Assembly: GCF_029813785.1 (NCBI RefSeq)
Contig: NZ_JARVKY010000004.1
Coordinates: 186,001-250,000, forward strand
Direction of reading: 5' to 3'
Length of the DNA: 64,000 nt
Source of the DNA: Streptomyces sp. DH41
GTDB taxonomy: Bacteria > Actinomycetota > Actinomycetes > Streptomycetales > Streptomycetaceae
Part shown: positions 38,862-47,318 of the stretch, one piece after another
Layout of the letters: every line of letters starts with the position of its first letter
How positions within the stretch are numbered: position 1 is the first letter of the stretch
The notes under the pieces: generated by a model
Told to the model about the DNA's origin: nothing
The model's database searches: none
The model's input: the letters and a program-made list of their open reading frames with translations, nothing else
Position numbers and translations under genes: made by a program

Positions 38862-39272
38862 ATGGCACGCAGTGTCGAATCGATCCGGCGAGCCGTCCTG
38901 GGCACCCTCGGAGCCGCACTGGTGGTGCTCGGCGTCGCCCTGCTGGTGCTGCCCGGGCCGGGCCTGTTGCTCGTGTTCGCCGGGATGGTGCTGCTGGCGC
39001 GCGCCGTCCCGGCACTGGACCGGTTCGTCGCCCCCGTGCGCGGACAGGCGATGCGGGCCGCCGAGGAGAGCGTCTCCTCCCCGTGGCGCATCGCCGGCTC
39101 GGTCCTGGCGGGGCTGCTCCTCATCGGCGCGGGTTTCGCGTGGGGCCTGCTGCCCCAGGTGCCGTTCTCCGGATGGGGCACCGGAGCGAGCCTGATCATC
39201 TCGGGCGTCATCCTGTTCGCCCTGCTCGTCTGGAGCCACCGCCGCGTCCACGCGGCGCACACCGGCGACTGA
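38862..39272 (+). CDS. PGPGW-type small integral membrane protein
   Basis: A 136-residue protein with about four membrane segments in two pairs. The first pair flanks LVVLGVALLVLPGPGLLLVFAGMVLLA, whose PGPG element marks the PGPGW (putative transmembrane, TIGR02611-like) family. The second pair is IAGSVLAGLLLIGAGFAWG and ASLIISGVILFALLVW. The role is unknown. It is a single gene, divergent from the DUF5302 gene and followed by the regulated hydrolase gene. Confidence 0.75.
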   Translation: MARSVESIRRAVLGTLGAALVVLGVALLVLPGPGLLLVFAGMVLLARAVPALDRFVAPVRGQAMRAAEESVSSPWRIAGSVLAGLLLIGAGFAWGLLPQVPFSGWGTGASLIISGVILFALLVWSHRRVHAAHTGD

Positions 39273-39331
39273 CCCCCGCACCGCCACCGCGCGTTCACGC
39301 CGGGCGGCCCGCCCCCTTCCCCCCGAGGGCG

Positions 39332-39379
39332 TTGACTAAGCGGAACGATGTTCCGTATATTAAACGGGACAGCGTTCCG
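39332..39379 (+). promoter_or_regulatory. Promoter with two repressor operators
   Basis: TTGACT at 39332-39337, an 18-bp spacer, and TATATT at 39356-39361 form an unusually good sigma-70-type promoter for this genome. The spacer contains the perfect palindrome CGGAAC-gat-GTTCCG (39341-39355). A second copy, CGGGAC-agc-GTTCCG (39365-39379), covers the expected start site. The layout fits a TetR-like repressor, but no such gene is nearby. Confidence 0.8.
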
Positions 39380-39473
39380 CTTCGGGTCGTCCGGAGCCGG
39401 ACACTCCTCAACGCCGCACACGCCGCCGGTCCCGAGAGACCGGCCGCGACGGCCATCGAACGGACACGCACCC

Positions 39474-40433
39474 ATGCACACACCCCTCCCCGCGGCCGGC
39501 GTCACCGGCTCCCCCTCGCCCGTCCTCTCCCTCGCTCCGGTCGTGCTGCCGGCTCCCGGCCGGGCCGTGGACCTGGAAGTGCGGGTCTCCGCGCCCCTGA
39601 CCGGGAGCGACCTGCCGGTCATCCTCCTCTCGCACGGGCAGGGCTACTCGAACCACCTCTCCTCGCTGCACGGCTACGCTCCCCTCGCCGACCACTGGGC
39701 GGCGCACGGCTTCGTCGTCATCCAGCCCACCCACCTGAGCTCCAGGACGCTGAGGCTGGATCCCGAGACCCCCGGCGCACCGCTGTTCTGGCGGTCTCGG
39801 GCCGAGGACATGACGCGCGTTCTCGACCGGCTCGACGTGCTGGAAGCAGCCGTTCCGCAGCTCCTCGGACGGCTGGACCGCAGCAGGGTCGCCGTGGCCG
39901 GGCACTCGATGGGCGGGCACACCGCGAGCCTGCTGCTGGGCGCCCGGCTCACCGATCCGCACGACGGAACGGAGGTGAACCTGGCCGAGCCCCGGATCAA
40001 GGCGGGCGTCCTGCTCGCCGCACCCGGGCGGGGCGGCGACGCCCTCAGCGAGTCCGCGGCCAAGAACTACCCCTTCTTCCTGACCACCGACTTCTCCCGG
40101 ATGGCGACGCCCGCGCTCGTGGTCGCCGGCGACCGGGACGACTCCGCCCACCTGACGGTCGACGGGCCGCGGTGGCACGCCGATCCGTACCACCTGTCCC
40201 CGGGCCCCAAGGCCCTGCTCACCCTGTCCGGCGCGGAACACGGGCTCGGCGGGGTCGCCGGCTACGACGTGGCCGAGACCACGGACGAGAGCCCCGAGCG
40301 GGTGGCCGCGGTCCGTCGGCTCGCCTGGGCCTATCTGCGCAGTGAGCTGTACCCCGGGGACCCCGCCTGGCAGGCGGCGTGTGACGACCTGACGGCCGGA
40401 CCGAACCCGTTCGGACGGGTCGAATCCAAGTAG
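39474..40433 (+). CDS. Alpha/beta hydrolase (chlorophyllase / PAF-acetylhydrolase-like)
   Basis: A 319-residue alpha/beta hydrolase. The oxyanion strand VILLSHGQGYSNHLSSLHGYAPLADHWAAHGF, the nucleophile VAVAGHSMGGHTASLL and the late His in GAEHGLGG follow the chlorophyllase / platelet-activating-factor acetylhydrolase pattern. Substrate unknown. It follows a strong promoter with two operators, so it is probably induced by a small molecule. Start taken at ATG 39474, though the ribosome site is weak; the ATG at 39348 lies inside the operator and is rejected. Confidence 0.85.
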   Translation: MHTPLPAAGVTGSPSPVLSLAPVVLPAPGRAVDLEVRVSAPLTGSDLPVILLSHGQGYSNHLSSLHGYAPLADHWAAHGFVVIQPTHLSSRTLRLDPETPGAPLFWRSRAEDMTRVLDRLDVLEAAVPQLLGRLDRSRVAVAGHSMGGHTASLLLGARLTDPHDGTEVNLAEPRIKAGVLLAAPGRGGDALSESAAKNYPFFLTTDFSRMATPALVVAGDRDDSAHLTVDGPRWHADPYHLSPGPKALLTLSGAEHGLGGVAGYDVAETTDESPERVAAVRRLAWAYLRSELYPGDPAWQAACDDLTAGPNPFGRVESK

Positions 40434-40466
40434 GCGCCCGCTGGTAAACTGGGGTCCACGCTTTGA

Positions 40467-40517
40467 GGCGCCCGGGTCCGTACCGAGGGGTACGGGCCCG
40501 GTCGCGTTCCGGGCGCC
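40467..40517 (+). other. Large stem-loop leader before the DEAD-box helicase gene
   Basis: GGCGCCCGG (40467-40475) pairs perfectly with CCGGGCGCC (40509-40517). An inner hairpin pairs 40475-40484 with 40489-40498 around a GAGG loop. The structure ends just before the AGGAAGG ribosome site of the helicase gene (ATG 40536). It could act as a cold-responsive 5' leader or as the terminator of the upstream hydrolase gene. Confidence 0.6.
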
Positions 40518-40535
40518 TGATCAGGAAGGTCGCCC

Positions 40536-41933
40536 ATGAACGCGCACCCGTCGTCATCCCCCGAAACCTCCCCGGCCGGCAAGTCCCGGCGGACGGCAAC
40601 GCCACCGGAGTCGGTGGACGGGCCACCGGCCGCGTCCTTCGACGCGCTCGGCCTGCCACCGGCGCTGCTGAAGACGATGACCGGCCTGGGCGTGACGGAG
40701 CCGTTCCCGATCCAGGCGGCGACCCTGCCCGACGCGCTGGCCGGCCGCGACGTCCTCGGCCGCGCCCGGACCGGCTCCGGCAAGACGCTGGCCTTCGGGC
40801 TCCCCCTGCTCGTCCGGATCGCGGGCCGGCGGGCCGAGCCCAAACGGCCGCTCGCGCTGGTCCTGGTGTCCACGCGGGAACTCGCCCAGCAGGTGAGCGA
40901 CGCGCTGACGCCGTACGCGCGGACGCTCGGCGTGCGGCTGGCGACGGTGGTCGGCGGGCTGGCGATCAACCGGCAGGCGGCACAGCTGCGCGAGGGCGCC
41001 GACGTGGTCGTCGCGACGCCGGGGCGGCTGGCCGACCTGGTGTCGCGCCGTGACTGCCATCTGAACGGCGTGCGGATCACGGTGCTGGACGAGGCGGACC
41101 AGATGTGCAACCTGGGGTTCCTGCCGCAGGTCACGGGCATCCTGGACCAGGTGCCCGCCGACGGGCAGCGGCTGCTGTTCTCGGCCACGCTCGACCGCGA
41201 CGTCGACCAGCTGGTGCGGAGCCATCTGCACGACCCGGTGGTCGCGTCGGTCGACCCGGCGTCGGCCTCGGTCACCACGATGGAACACCACGTACTGACC
41301 ATTCACCCCGCCGACAAGTACGCGACCGCGACGGAGATCGCCGCACGGGACGGCCGGGTGCTGATGTTCCTGGACACCAAGGCCGGGGTGGACCGGTTCA
41401 CCCGGCATCTGCGGGCCAGCGGCCTGCGGGCCGCCGCCCTGCACAGCGGGAAGTCACAGCCGCAGCGCACGCATACGCTCGCCCAGTTCGTGGAGGGCAA
41501 GGTCACCGTGCTGGTGGCCACCAACGTCGCGGCCCGGGGCATCCACGTCGACGCGCTCGACCTCGTCGTCAACGTCGATCCGCCGGCCGACGCCAAGGAC
41601 TACCTGCACCGCGGCGGGCGTACGGCGCGCGCCGGGGAGTCCGGGAGTGTCGTCACCCTGGTCACGCCCGAGCAGCGCCGCGAGGTGAACCGGATGATGT
41701 CCGACGCCGGGATCCGGCCGACGATCACCCCGGTGCGCTCCGGCGAGGCGAAGCTGACGGCCATCACCGGTGCGAAGCGCCCGCCGGACGGGTCGCGGGC
41801 CGGCGGTGGCAACGCCCCCTTCCGCGGCCTCGGTGCCCGTTCGGGCCGCCCCGCGAAGGAGTCCCGCAAGACGACCGAGGCCCGCAAGGCCGCGGAGGCC
41901 CGCGCGGCGGCCCGGGTGCGCAAGGGCCGCTGA
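40536..41933 (+). CDS. DEAD-box ATP-dependent RNA helicase
   Basis: A 465-residue DEAD-box helicase. Q-motif region FDALGLPPALLKTMTGLGVTEPFPIQ, motif I ARTGSGKT, Ia STRELAQQ, Ib TPGRL, II DEAD, III SAT, V ARGIHVDALDLVVNVDPP, VI HRGGRTARAG are all present. The tail is basic and low-complexity (ESRKTTEARKAAEARAAARVRKGR), likely RNA-binding. It unwinds or remodels RNA, probably in ribosome assembly or cold adaptation. A strong hairpin precedes the ribosome site and a simple hairpin follows the gene. Confidence 0.95.
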   Translation: MNAHPSSSPETSPAGKSRRTATPPESVDGPPAASFDALGLPPALLKTMTGLGVTEPFPIQAATLPDALAGRDVLGRARTGSGKTLAFGLPLLVRIAGRRAEPKRPLALVLVSTRELAQQVSDALTPYARTLGVRLATVVGGLAINRQAAQLREGADVVVATPGRLADLVSRRDCHLNGVRITVLDEADQMCNLGFLPQVTGILDQVPADGQRLLFSATLDRDVDQLVRSHLHDPVVASVDPASASVTTMEHHVLTIHPADKYATATEIAARDGRVLMFLDTKAGVDRFTRHLRASGLRAAALHSGKSQPQRTHTLAQFVEGKVTVLVATNVAARGIHVDALDLVVNVDPPADAKDYLHRGGRTARAGESGSVVTLVTPEQRREVNRMMSDAGIRPTITPVRSGEAKLTAITGAKRPPDGSRAGGGNAPFRGLGARSGRPAKESRKTTEARKAAEARAAARVRKGR

Positions 41934-41947
41934 CCCGGGACGGTCCC

Positions 41948-41969
41948 CTCGGAGCGGGTGGGCTCCGAG
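41948..41969 (+). terminator. Hairpin after the helicase gene
   Basis: CTCGGAGC (41948-41955) and GCTCCGAG (41962-41969) form an 8-bp stem with a 6-nt loop, 15 bp after the stop codon. There is no clear U-tract, as is usual in actinobacteria. Confidence 0.6.
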
Positions 41970-42104
41970 AACTTTGAACACATCGATGACAAAGTATGGA
42001 CATGTCAAGCGGAAGTCTCCTACCTTGGCGGCGGAAGTGCAGTCCCACCGCACGAGACCGGAACGATTTCCGGCACGGTCCGGTCCCCATGCCCTGGAGG
42101 ACCA

Positions 42105-45100
42105 ATGCGCCAACGCCTGTTCTCGCGTGCCCGAAGACACCTCATCCTGCTATTGGCCTCGGCCGTCTCCGTCGGCGGCGTCCTGGCCGCTCCGGCGTCC
42201 TCGGCCGCTCCCGCGGACATACCCCCGCAGGAACCCGGCGTCACGCTGCGTGTGTTCGACGTACAGACGCCGCTGAACGAGCTGTGCACCCTCAAGCCCG
42301 GCCAGACACCCAACCACGACAAGCTGATGCCGACGGTCGACTGGTCCAGCACCGCCGACTTCGGCGGGATCGCCGACAACTTCGTCTCCGAGGCCTCCGG
42401 TTACCTGGTCGCGCCGCGTGAGGGCACCTACGTGTTCCGGCTCACCAGCGACGACGGTTCACGGCTGACCCTGGACGACGCCACGGTGATCGACCACGAC
42501 GGGCTGCACGGCGCGGAGCCGAAGGACGGCACGGTCGAGCTCACCGCGGGAGCGCATCCGCTGCGCGTCGAGCACTTCGACCGCGGTGGAGGACAGGAGC
42601 TGCGGCTCTCCTGGATGCCTCCGGGCGAGAGCGAGTTCACCGTCGTGCCCCGAGAGGCCCTGAGCACCGACGCCGGAGTCGTCCGGGTGACGGCGCCGGG
42701 CCGCAAGGAGTGCGAGGCCGGCGGGGACACCCCCGGCGACGGCCTGCCGCTGACCTCCGTGCGCCCCGACCTCGCCCTCACCGACCTGCGCCCCGACGGG
42801 TTCGAGCCGCAGGTCAGCGGCATGGACTGGCTGCCCGACGGACGCCTCGCCATCAGCACCTGGGGCGGCACCGACAACGTTGCCGGAGAGGTGTACCTGC
42901 TCGACAACGTCACCGGCGAGACCAGCCGCGACAAGGTCACCGTCAAGAAGGTGGCGAGCGGGCTGCGCGAACCGATGGGCATCAAGTACGTCGACGGCTC
43001 GCTCTACGTCTCGCAGAAGCACGAACTGACCCGGCTCGTCGACCGGAACGACGACGACGTGACCGACGAGTACCGCACGGTCGCCACCTGGCCGTACGGA
43101 GGCAACTTCCACGAGTTCGCGTTCGGTCTGCTCTACCGCGACGGCCACTTCTACGTGAACCTCTCCGTCGCCATCGACCTCGGCGGCGCGACCACCAGCC
43201 CGCAGCCCGCGCCGGGCCGCGGAACGACGTACAAGATCAACAAGAGGACGGGAAAGATCAGCCCGGTCGCGGGCGGGCTGCGCACGCCCAACGGCATCGG
43301 CTGGGGCCCGGGCGGCGGCCTCTTCACCACCGACAACCAGGGCGGCTGGCTGCCCTCCTCGAAGCTCGTCCAGATCAAGCAGGACCGCTTCTTCAACCAC
43401 TACACCGAGCCCGCCGGCCCCTTCGAGGACTCCCCCGTCACCGAGCCGGTGCTGTGGCTGCCGCAGAACGAGATCGGCAACTCGCCCTCCACCCCGCTGT
43501 ACCTGAGGAAGGGCCGGTTCGCGGGCCAGATGCTGATCGGTGACGTCACCTACGGCGGCCTGCAACGCGCCTATCTGGAGAAGGTGAAGGGCCAGTACCA
43601 GGGCGCCGTCTTCCGCTACACCCAGGGCCTGGAGGCCGGTGTCAACCGCATCACCGTCGGACCCGACGGAGCGATCTACGCCGGCGGCCTGGGCGCCGAC
43701 GGCAACTGGGGCCAGGAGGGGAAGCTCAGGTTCGGTCTGCAGAAGCTGACGCCCAACGGCGGCAACACGTTCGACATCCACAAGATGCGGGCCGTACCGG
43801 GCGGCTTCGACCTGACGTACACCCAGCCGCTCTCCGAGGAGACCGCCGCGGAACTCGCCGCGCGCTACCAGGCCGAGCAGTGGCACTACACGCCGACGGC
43901 CGACTACGGCGGCCCGAAGATCGCCGAGGAGGACCTGTCCGTACGCTCGGCGACCCTCTCGAAGGACGGCCGGACCGTCCGGCTGCGGCTGGACGGCCTG
44001 AAGCCGGACCGTGTGGTGCACGTGCGCTCCCCGCGCCCCTTCACCTCGGCGTCCGGTGAGACCCTGTGGAGCACCGAGGCCTGGTACACGCTCAACGAGA
44101 TGCCCGGCAAGCAGCCGCCGCCCGCCACGCTCTACGAGGCCGAAGAGGCGCGCCTGACGGGCACGGCCGGGATCGACACCGACCACGTCGGCTACTCCGG
44201 CAGCGGATTCGTCGACCGGTACGACACCGAGGGCAAGACCGCCACGACGTTCGACGTGACGGTCCCGAAGCCGGGCACCTACGACGTCGGCCTGCGCTAC
44301 TCCAACGGCCCCAACCCGTTCGAGGGCACCAAGTCCCTGTCCCTGTACGCCAACGGGAAGAAGGTCCGGCAGACGGAACTCGCCTCCACCGGGGACTGGG
44401 ACTCCTGGTCCACGCGGACCGAACGTTTGAGGCTGCGCGCCGGCCACAACACGATCTCCTACCGGTACGATCCCGGCGACACCGGCCATGTCAACCTCGA
44501 CCTGATCACCGTGCGCCCGCACGGAGCCCGCGTCGCGCTCTTCGACGGCACCACCGCCTCGCAGGAGCAGTGGCTGCACACGGACGGGCGGCGCGTGGCG
44601 TGGCCCCTGGCCGAGGAGAGGTCGATGGAGGTGTGCTGCGGTGACATCCGCACCAAGGAGGCCTACCAGGACTTCAGAATGCACGTGGAGTTCCGCGTGC
44701 CGCTGCTGGGGCCGGACGTGACCGGTCAGGACCGCGGCAACAGCGGCATCTTCCTCCAGGACCGCTACGAACTGCAGATCCTCGACTCCTACGGTGACAC
44801 CTCGCCGGCCACGAACGAGGCCGGCGCGATCTATCTGAAGAAGGCGCCCGACACCAACGCGGCGGCGGCGCCGGAGACATGGCAGACGTACGACATCGTC
44901 TTCCGGGCGGCACGCTACGACGACAGCGGCCGCAAGACCGCCGACGCCCGGGTGACGGTGGTGTGGAACGGCGAGAAGGTCCACGACGACATCGCCCTCG
45001 ACGGGCCCACCGCGTCGGGCAGGGCCGAGACGCCGGCCGCCGGGGCGATCCGGTTGCAGGACCACGGGAACAAGGTCCGGTTCCGCGACATCCGGGTGGA

Positions 45101-45113
45101 ACCGCTGAGCTGA
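42105..45113 (+). CDS. Secreted multidomain carbohydrate protein: PA14, sorbosone-dehydrogenase-like propeller, CBM6-like, DUF1080
   Basis: A 1002-residue exported protein. A signal peptide (RRHLILLLASAVSVGGVLAAPASSA) is followed by a PA14 domain (~45-190; GTYVFRLTSDDGSRLTLDD), then a glucose/sorbosone-dehydrogenase-like beta-propeller (~225-570; MDWLPDGRLAISTWGG, GLRTPNGIGWGPGG). A CBM6/35-like jelly roll (~675-800; LYEAEEARLTG, YDVGLRYSNG) and a C-terminal DUF1080 / 3-keto-disaccharide-hydrolase-like domain (~805-1002; NSGIFLQDRYELQILDSYG) complete it. It probably binds and modifies an extracellular glycan or sugar. GGAGG lies before the ATG at 42105. A perfect 11-bp terminator stem follows. 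Confidence 0.85.
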   Translation: MRQRLFSRARRHLILLLASAVSVGGVLAAPASSAAPADIPPQEPGVTLRVFDVQTPLNELCTLKPGQTPNHDKLMPTVDWSSTADFGGIADNFVSEASGYLVAPREGTYVFRLTSDDGSRLTLDDATVIDHDGLHGAEPKDGTVELTAGAHPLRVEHFDRGGGQELRLSWMPPGESEFTVVPREALSTDAGVVRVTAPGRKECEAGGDTPGDGLPLTSVRPDLALTDLRPDGFEPQVSGMDWLPDGRLAISTWGGTDNVAGEVYLLDNVTGETSRDKVTVKKVASGLREPMGIKYVDGSLYVSQKHELTRLVDRNDDDVTDEYRTVATWPYGGNFHEFAFGLLYRDGHFYVNLSVAIDLGGATTSPQPAPGRGTTYKINKRTGKISPVAGGLRTPNGIGWGPGGGLFTTDNQGGWLPSSKLVQIKQDRFFNHYTEPAGPFEDSPVTEPVLWLPQNEIGNSPSTPLYLRKGRFAGQMLIGDVTYGGLQRAYLEKVKGQYQGAVFRYTQGLEAGVNRITVGPDGAIYAGGLGADGNWGQEGKLRFGLQKLTPNGGNTFDIHKMRAVPGGFDLTYTQPLSEETAAELAARYQAEQWHYTPTADYGGPKIAEEDLSVRSATLSKDGRTVRLRLDGLKPDRVVHVRSPRPFTSASGETLWSTEAWYTLNEMPGKQPPPATLYEAEEARLTGTAGIDTDHVGYSGSGFVDRYDTEGKTATTFDVTVPKPGTYDVGLRYSNGPNPFEGTKSLSLYANGKKVRQTELASTGDWDSWSTRTERLRLRAGHNTISYRYDPGDTGHVNLDLITVRPHGARVALFDGTTASQEQWLHTDGRRVAWPLAEERSMEVCCGDIRTKEAYQDFRMHVEFRVPLLGPDVTGQDRGNSGIFLQDRYELQILDSYGDTSPATNEAGAIYLKKAPDTNAAAAPETWQTYDIVFRAARYDDSGRKTADARVTVVWNGEKVHDDIALDGPTASGRAETPAAGAIRLQDHGNKVRFRDIRVEPLS

Positions 45114-45119
45114 CCGACG

Positions 45120-45157
45120 GACGTGCGGGGTGGCTCCTGACGGCCCCCCCGCACGTC
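45120..45157 (+). terminator. Strong stem-loop after the PA14/DUF1080 gene
   Basis: GACGTGCGGGG (45120-45130) and CCCCGCACGTC (45147-45157) are perfect 11-bp complements with a 16-nt loop. The structure begins 7 bp after the stop codon at 45113. Confidence 0.8.
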
Positions 45158-45247
45158 GCGCTCCACACACCGGTCGGCCCGGATCCCCCGGGCGCCTCTG
45201 GGTAGGGTGGGTGAGGAGTCCCCCTGCGGATCGAACAAGGAGCGGAA

Positions 45248-46078
45248 TTGAGCGAGCCGGCGTCCATCGCCCTGCAACTGGAGATCGCCCGGGAACTGGA
45301 GGTCGAGGAGACCTTCGACGCCGAACGGGAGATCGAACGCCGGGTGGCCTTCCTGGCCGAGCGGCTGACCTCCACCGGCCTGCGCTCCCTGGTGCTCGGC
45401 ATCAGCGGCGGTGTCGACTCGACCACCGCCGGCCGGCTGTGCCAGCTCGCCGTCGAGCGGGCGCGGGCCGGGGGTCACGAGGCGAGCTTCTACGCGATGC
45501 GCCTGCCGCACGGGGTCCAGGCCGACGAGCACGACGCCCAGCTCGCGCTCTCCTTCATCAAGGCCGACCACGTGCTCACCGTGGACATCAAGCCCGCGAG
45601 CGACGCCGCGCTGGAGGCGCTGATCGCCGGCGGTGTGACCTTCCGCGACGCCCGGCACCAGGACTTCGTGCAGGGCAACGTCAAGGCCAGGCAGCGCATG
45701 ATCGCCCAGTACGCCGTGGCCGGCGCGCACGACGGCCTGGTCGTCGGCACCGACCACGCCGCCGAGGCGGTCTCCGGCTTCTTCACCAAGTTCGGCGACG
45801 GCGCCGCCGACCTCGTCCCGCTGACCGGTCTCACCAAGCGCCGGGTGCGCGCCGTCGGGGACGCGCTGGGCGCGCCCGCCGAGCTGGTGCGCAAGGTGCC
45901 GACGGCCGACCTGGAGACCCTCGACCCCGGCAAGGCCGACGAGGACGCCCTCGGTGTCAGCTACGAGGACATCGACGACTTCCTGGAGGGCAAGCCGGTG
46001 AAGGAGCAGGCCTTCGAGAAGATCGTCACCCGTTACCGGCTGACCGACCACAAGCGCCGGATGCCCATCGGTCCGTGA
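45248..46078 (+). CDS. nadE: NH3-dependent NAD+ synthetase
   Basis: A 276-residue single-domain NadE of the E. coli / Bacillus type, without the glutaminase domain. The PP-loop SGGVDS is at 53-58. VVGTDHAAEAVSGFFTKFGDGAADLVPLTGLTK and the late KVPTADLE segment are hallmark blocks. It converts nicotinic acid adenine dinucleotide to NAD+ with ammonia and ATP. The start is TTG at 45248 with AAGGAGCGG upstream. Single gene between the terminator at 45157 and the glp operon. Confidence 0.95.
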   Translation: MSEPASIALQLEIARELEVEETFDAEREIERRVAFLAERLTSTGLRSLVLGISGGVDSTTAGRLCQLAVERARAGGHEASFYAMRLPHGVQADEHDAQLALSFIKADHVLTVDIKPASDAALEALIAGGVTFRDARHQDFVQGNVKARQRMIAQYAVAGAHDGLVVGTDHAAEAVSGFFTKFGDGAADLVPLTGLTKRRVRAVGDALGAPAELVRKVPTADLETLDPGKADEDALGVSYEDIDDFLEGKPVKEQAFEKIVTRYRLTDHKRRMPIGP

Positions 46079-46448
46079 GAGGGCGGCCCCCGGGTGACTC
46101 CTCGGTCGGGCACGACACGGAGCGGGTGGCGCACGTCGGTCGGCCGCTCCGACAACTCCCACAGACTGCGGCCGGTCCCGGCGTCCGCCGCCGAGGGGGA
46201 GCGCCGCACCCGTACCGGTCCGCCGCGCGGCTCCGCCCGGCAGACAGCGACAGCGCCGAGGACCCCCTCGGCCTGACCGAGCGTGCCTTCGCCGTCATCG
46301 CCCCGGCCCCGGACAACGCCGGCTGACGGCGAGCGGCGCCGGGCGGACGGACGCGCTTCACATGCGGCTTGCCGCTTATCACCTTAATGTGACGACTGAG
46401 AGGCTCGGGCAGTCGACGGCCGGTTCAGCCGGCGGAAGGTGAGCTTCC
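46079..46448. promoter_or_regulatory. Intergenic region and glpF promoter
   Basis: A 370-bp gap. The first 250 bp have high-GC coding-like composition but no start, ribosome site or recognisable domain; a decayed gene remnant is possible. Near the glpF end there are TCACAT (46358-46363) and ATGTGA (46387-46392) inverted half-sites flanking the palindrome GCGGC-tt-GCCGC (46364-46375). These are candidates for a glycerol-responsive regulator such as an IclR-family GylR-like protein, which is not encoded in the window. Confidence 0.4.
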
Positions 46449-47294
46449 ATGGCTGAGCGGCTCAAAAGGTCCGGCTTGATCGGTGAGTTGTCGGCCGAAT
46501 TCGCCGGCACGATGATCCTCATCCTCTTCGGTTGCGGCGTGGTGGCCCAAGTGGTCGCGGGCGGGGCCCTGACGGACCCGGAGGGCGGTCTCGGTGACCA
46601 CGACAGCATCTCCTGGGCGTGGGGGCTCGGTGTCACACTGGGCGTCTACGTGGCGGCGAGGCTGAGCGGTGCGCATATCAACCCCGCGGTGACCGTCGCC
46701 CTCGCCGTGTTCAAGGGATTCCCGTGGCGCAAGGTCGTTCCCTACGCGCTGGCCCAGACGGCCGGCGCCTTCGTGGCCGCCCTCCTGGTCCGCTGGAACT
46801 ACACGGAGGCGCTGGCGAAGGCCGACCCGGGCCACACCATCAAGACGCAGTTCGTGTTCTCCACGCTCCCCGCCAACGGGAACACCGCTCTCCCGGTGCA
46901 CGAGTGGGGTGCCTTTCGTGACCAGGTCATCGGCACCGCCATCCTGCTGCTGCTGATCCTGGCCCTCACGGACATGCTGAACTCGCCGCCGGGCGCGAAC
47001 CTGGCGCCCTTCGTCATCGGCCTGGTCGTGGTGGCGATCGGCATGGCCTTCGGCACCAACGCGGGATACGCCATCAACCCGGCCCGCGACTTCGGCCCCC
47101 GGCTGGCCAGTTTCCTCACCGGGTACGGCGGGGCCTGGCGAGATCAGTACGGGAACCTCTACTTCTGGGTTCCGATCGTCGGCCCGCTGATCGGTGGCGT
47201 GCTCGGCGCGGGTGTGTACAAGGTTTTCATCGGCCGGTTCCTGCCCACGGCGGAGCCGGAGCCCACGGGGCGCGTACCGGCGCCCGAGGACTGA
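46449..47294 (+). CDS. glpF: Glycerol uptake facilitator (aquaglyceroporin)
   Basis: A 281-residue MIP-family channel with six membrane spans and both NPA half-helices, SGAHINPAVTVALAVF and GYAINPARDFGPR. The Asp after the second NPAR (NPARD) is typical of glycerol facilitators rather than water-only aquaporins. It lets glycerol diffuse in; the kinase encoded 24 bp downstream traps it. AAGGTGAG precedes the ATG. Confidence 0.94.
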   Translation: MAERLKRSGLIGELSAEFAGTMILILFGCGVVAQVVAGGALTDPEGGLGDHDSISWAWGLGVTLGVYVAARLSGAHINPAVTVALAVFKGFPWRKVVPYALAQTAGAFVAALLVRWNYTEALAKADPGHTIKTQFVFSTLPANGNTALPVHEWGAFRDQVIGTAILLLLILALTDMLNSPPGANLAPFVIGLVVVAIGMAFGTNAGYAINPARDFGPRLASFLTGYGGAWRDQYGNLYFWVPIVGPLIGGVLGAGVYKVFIGRFLPTAEPEPTGRVPAPED

Positions 47295-47318
47295 CCCCGG
47301 CCGGAGAGGCGGCACAGC

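Noticed and set aside
46086..46326. Possible small gene or remnant after nadE
   Set aside because: Coding-like composition, but no start with ribosome site and no domain recognised. Left as part of the intergenic entry.
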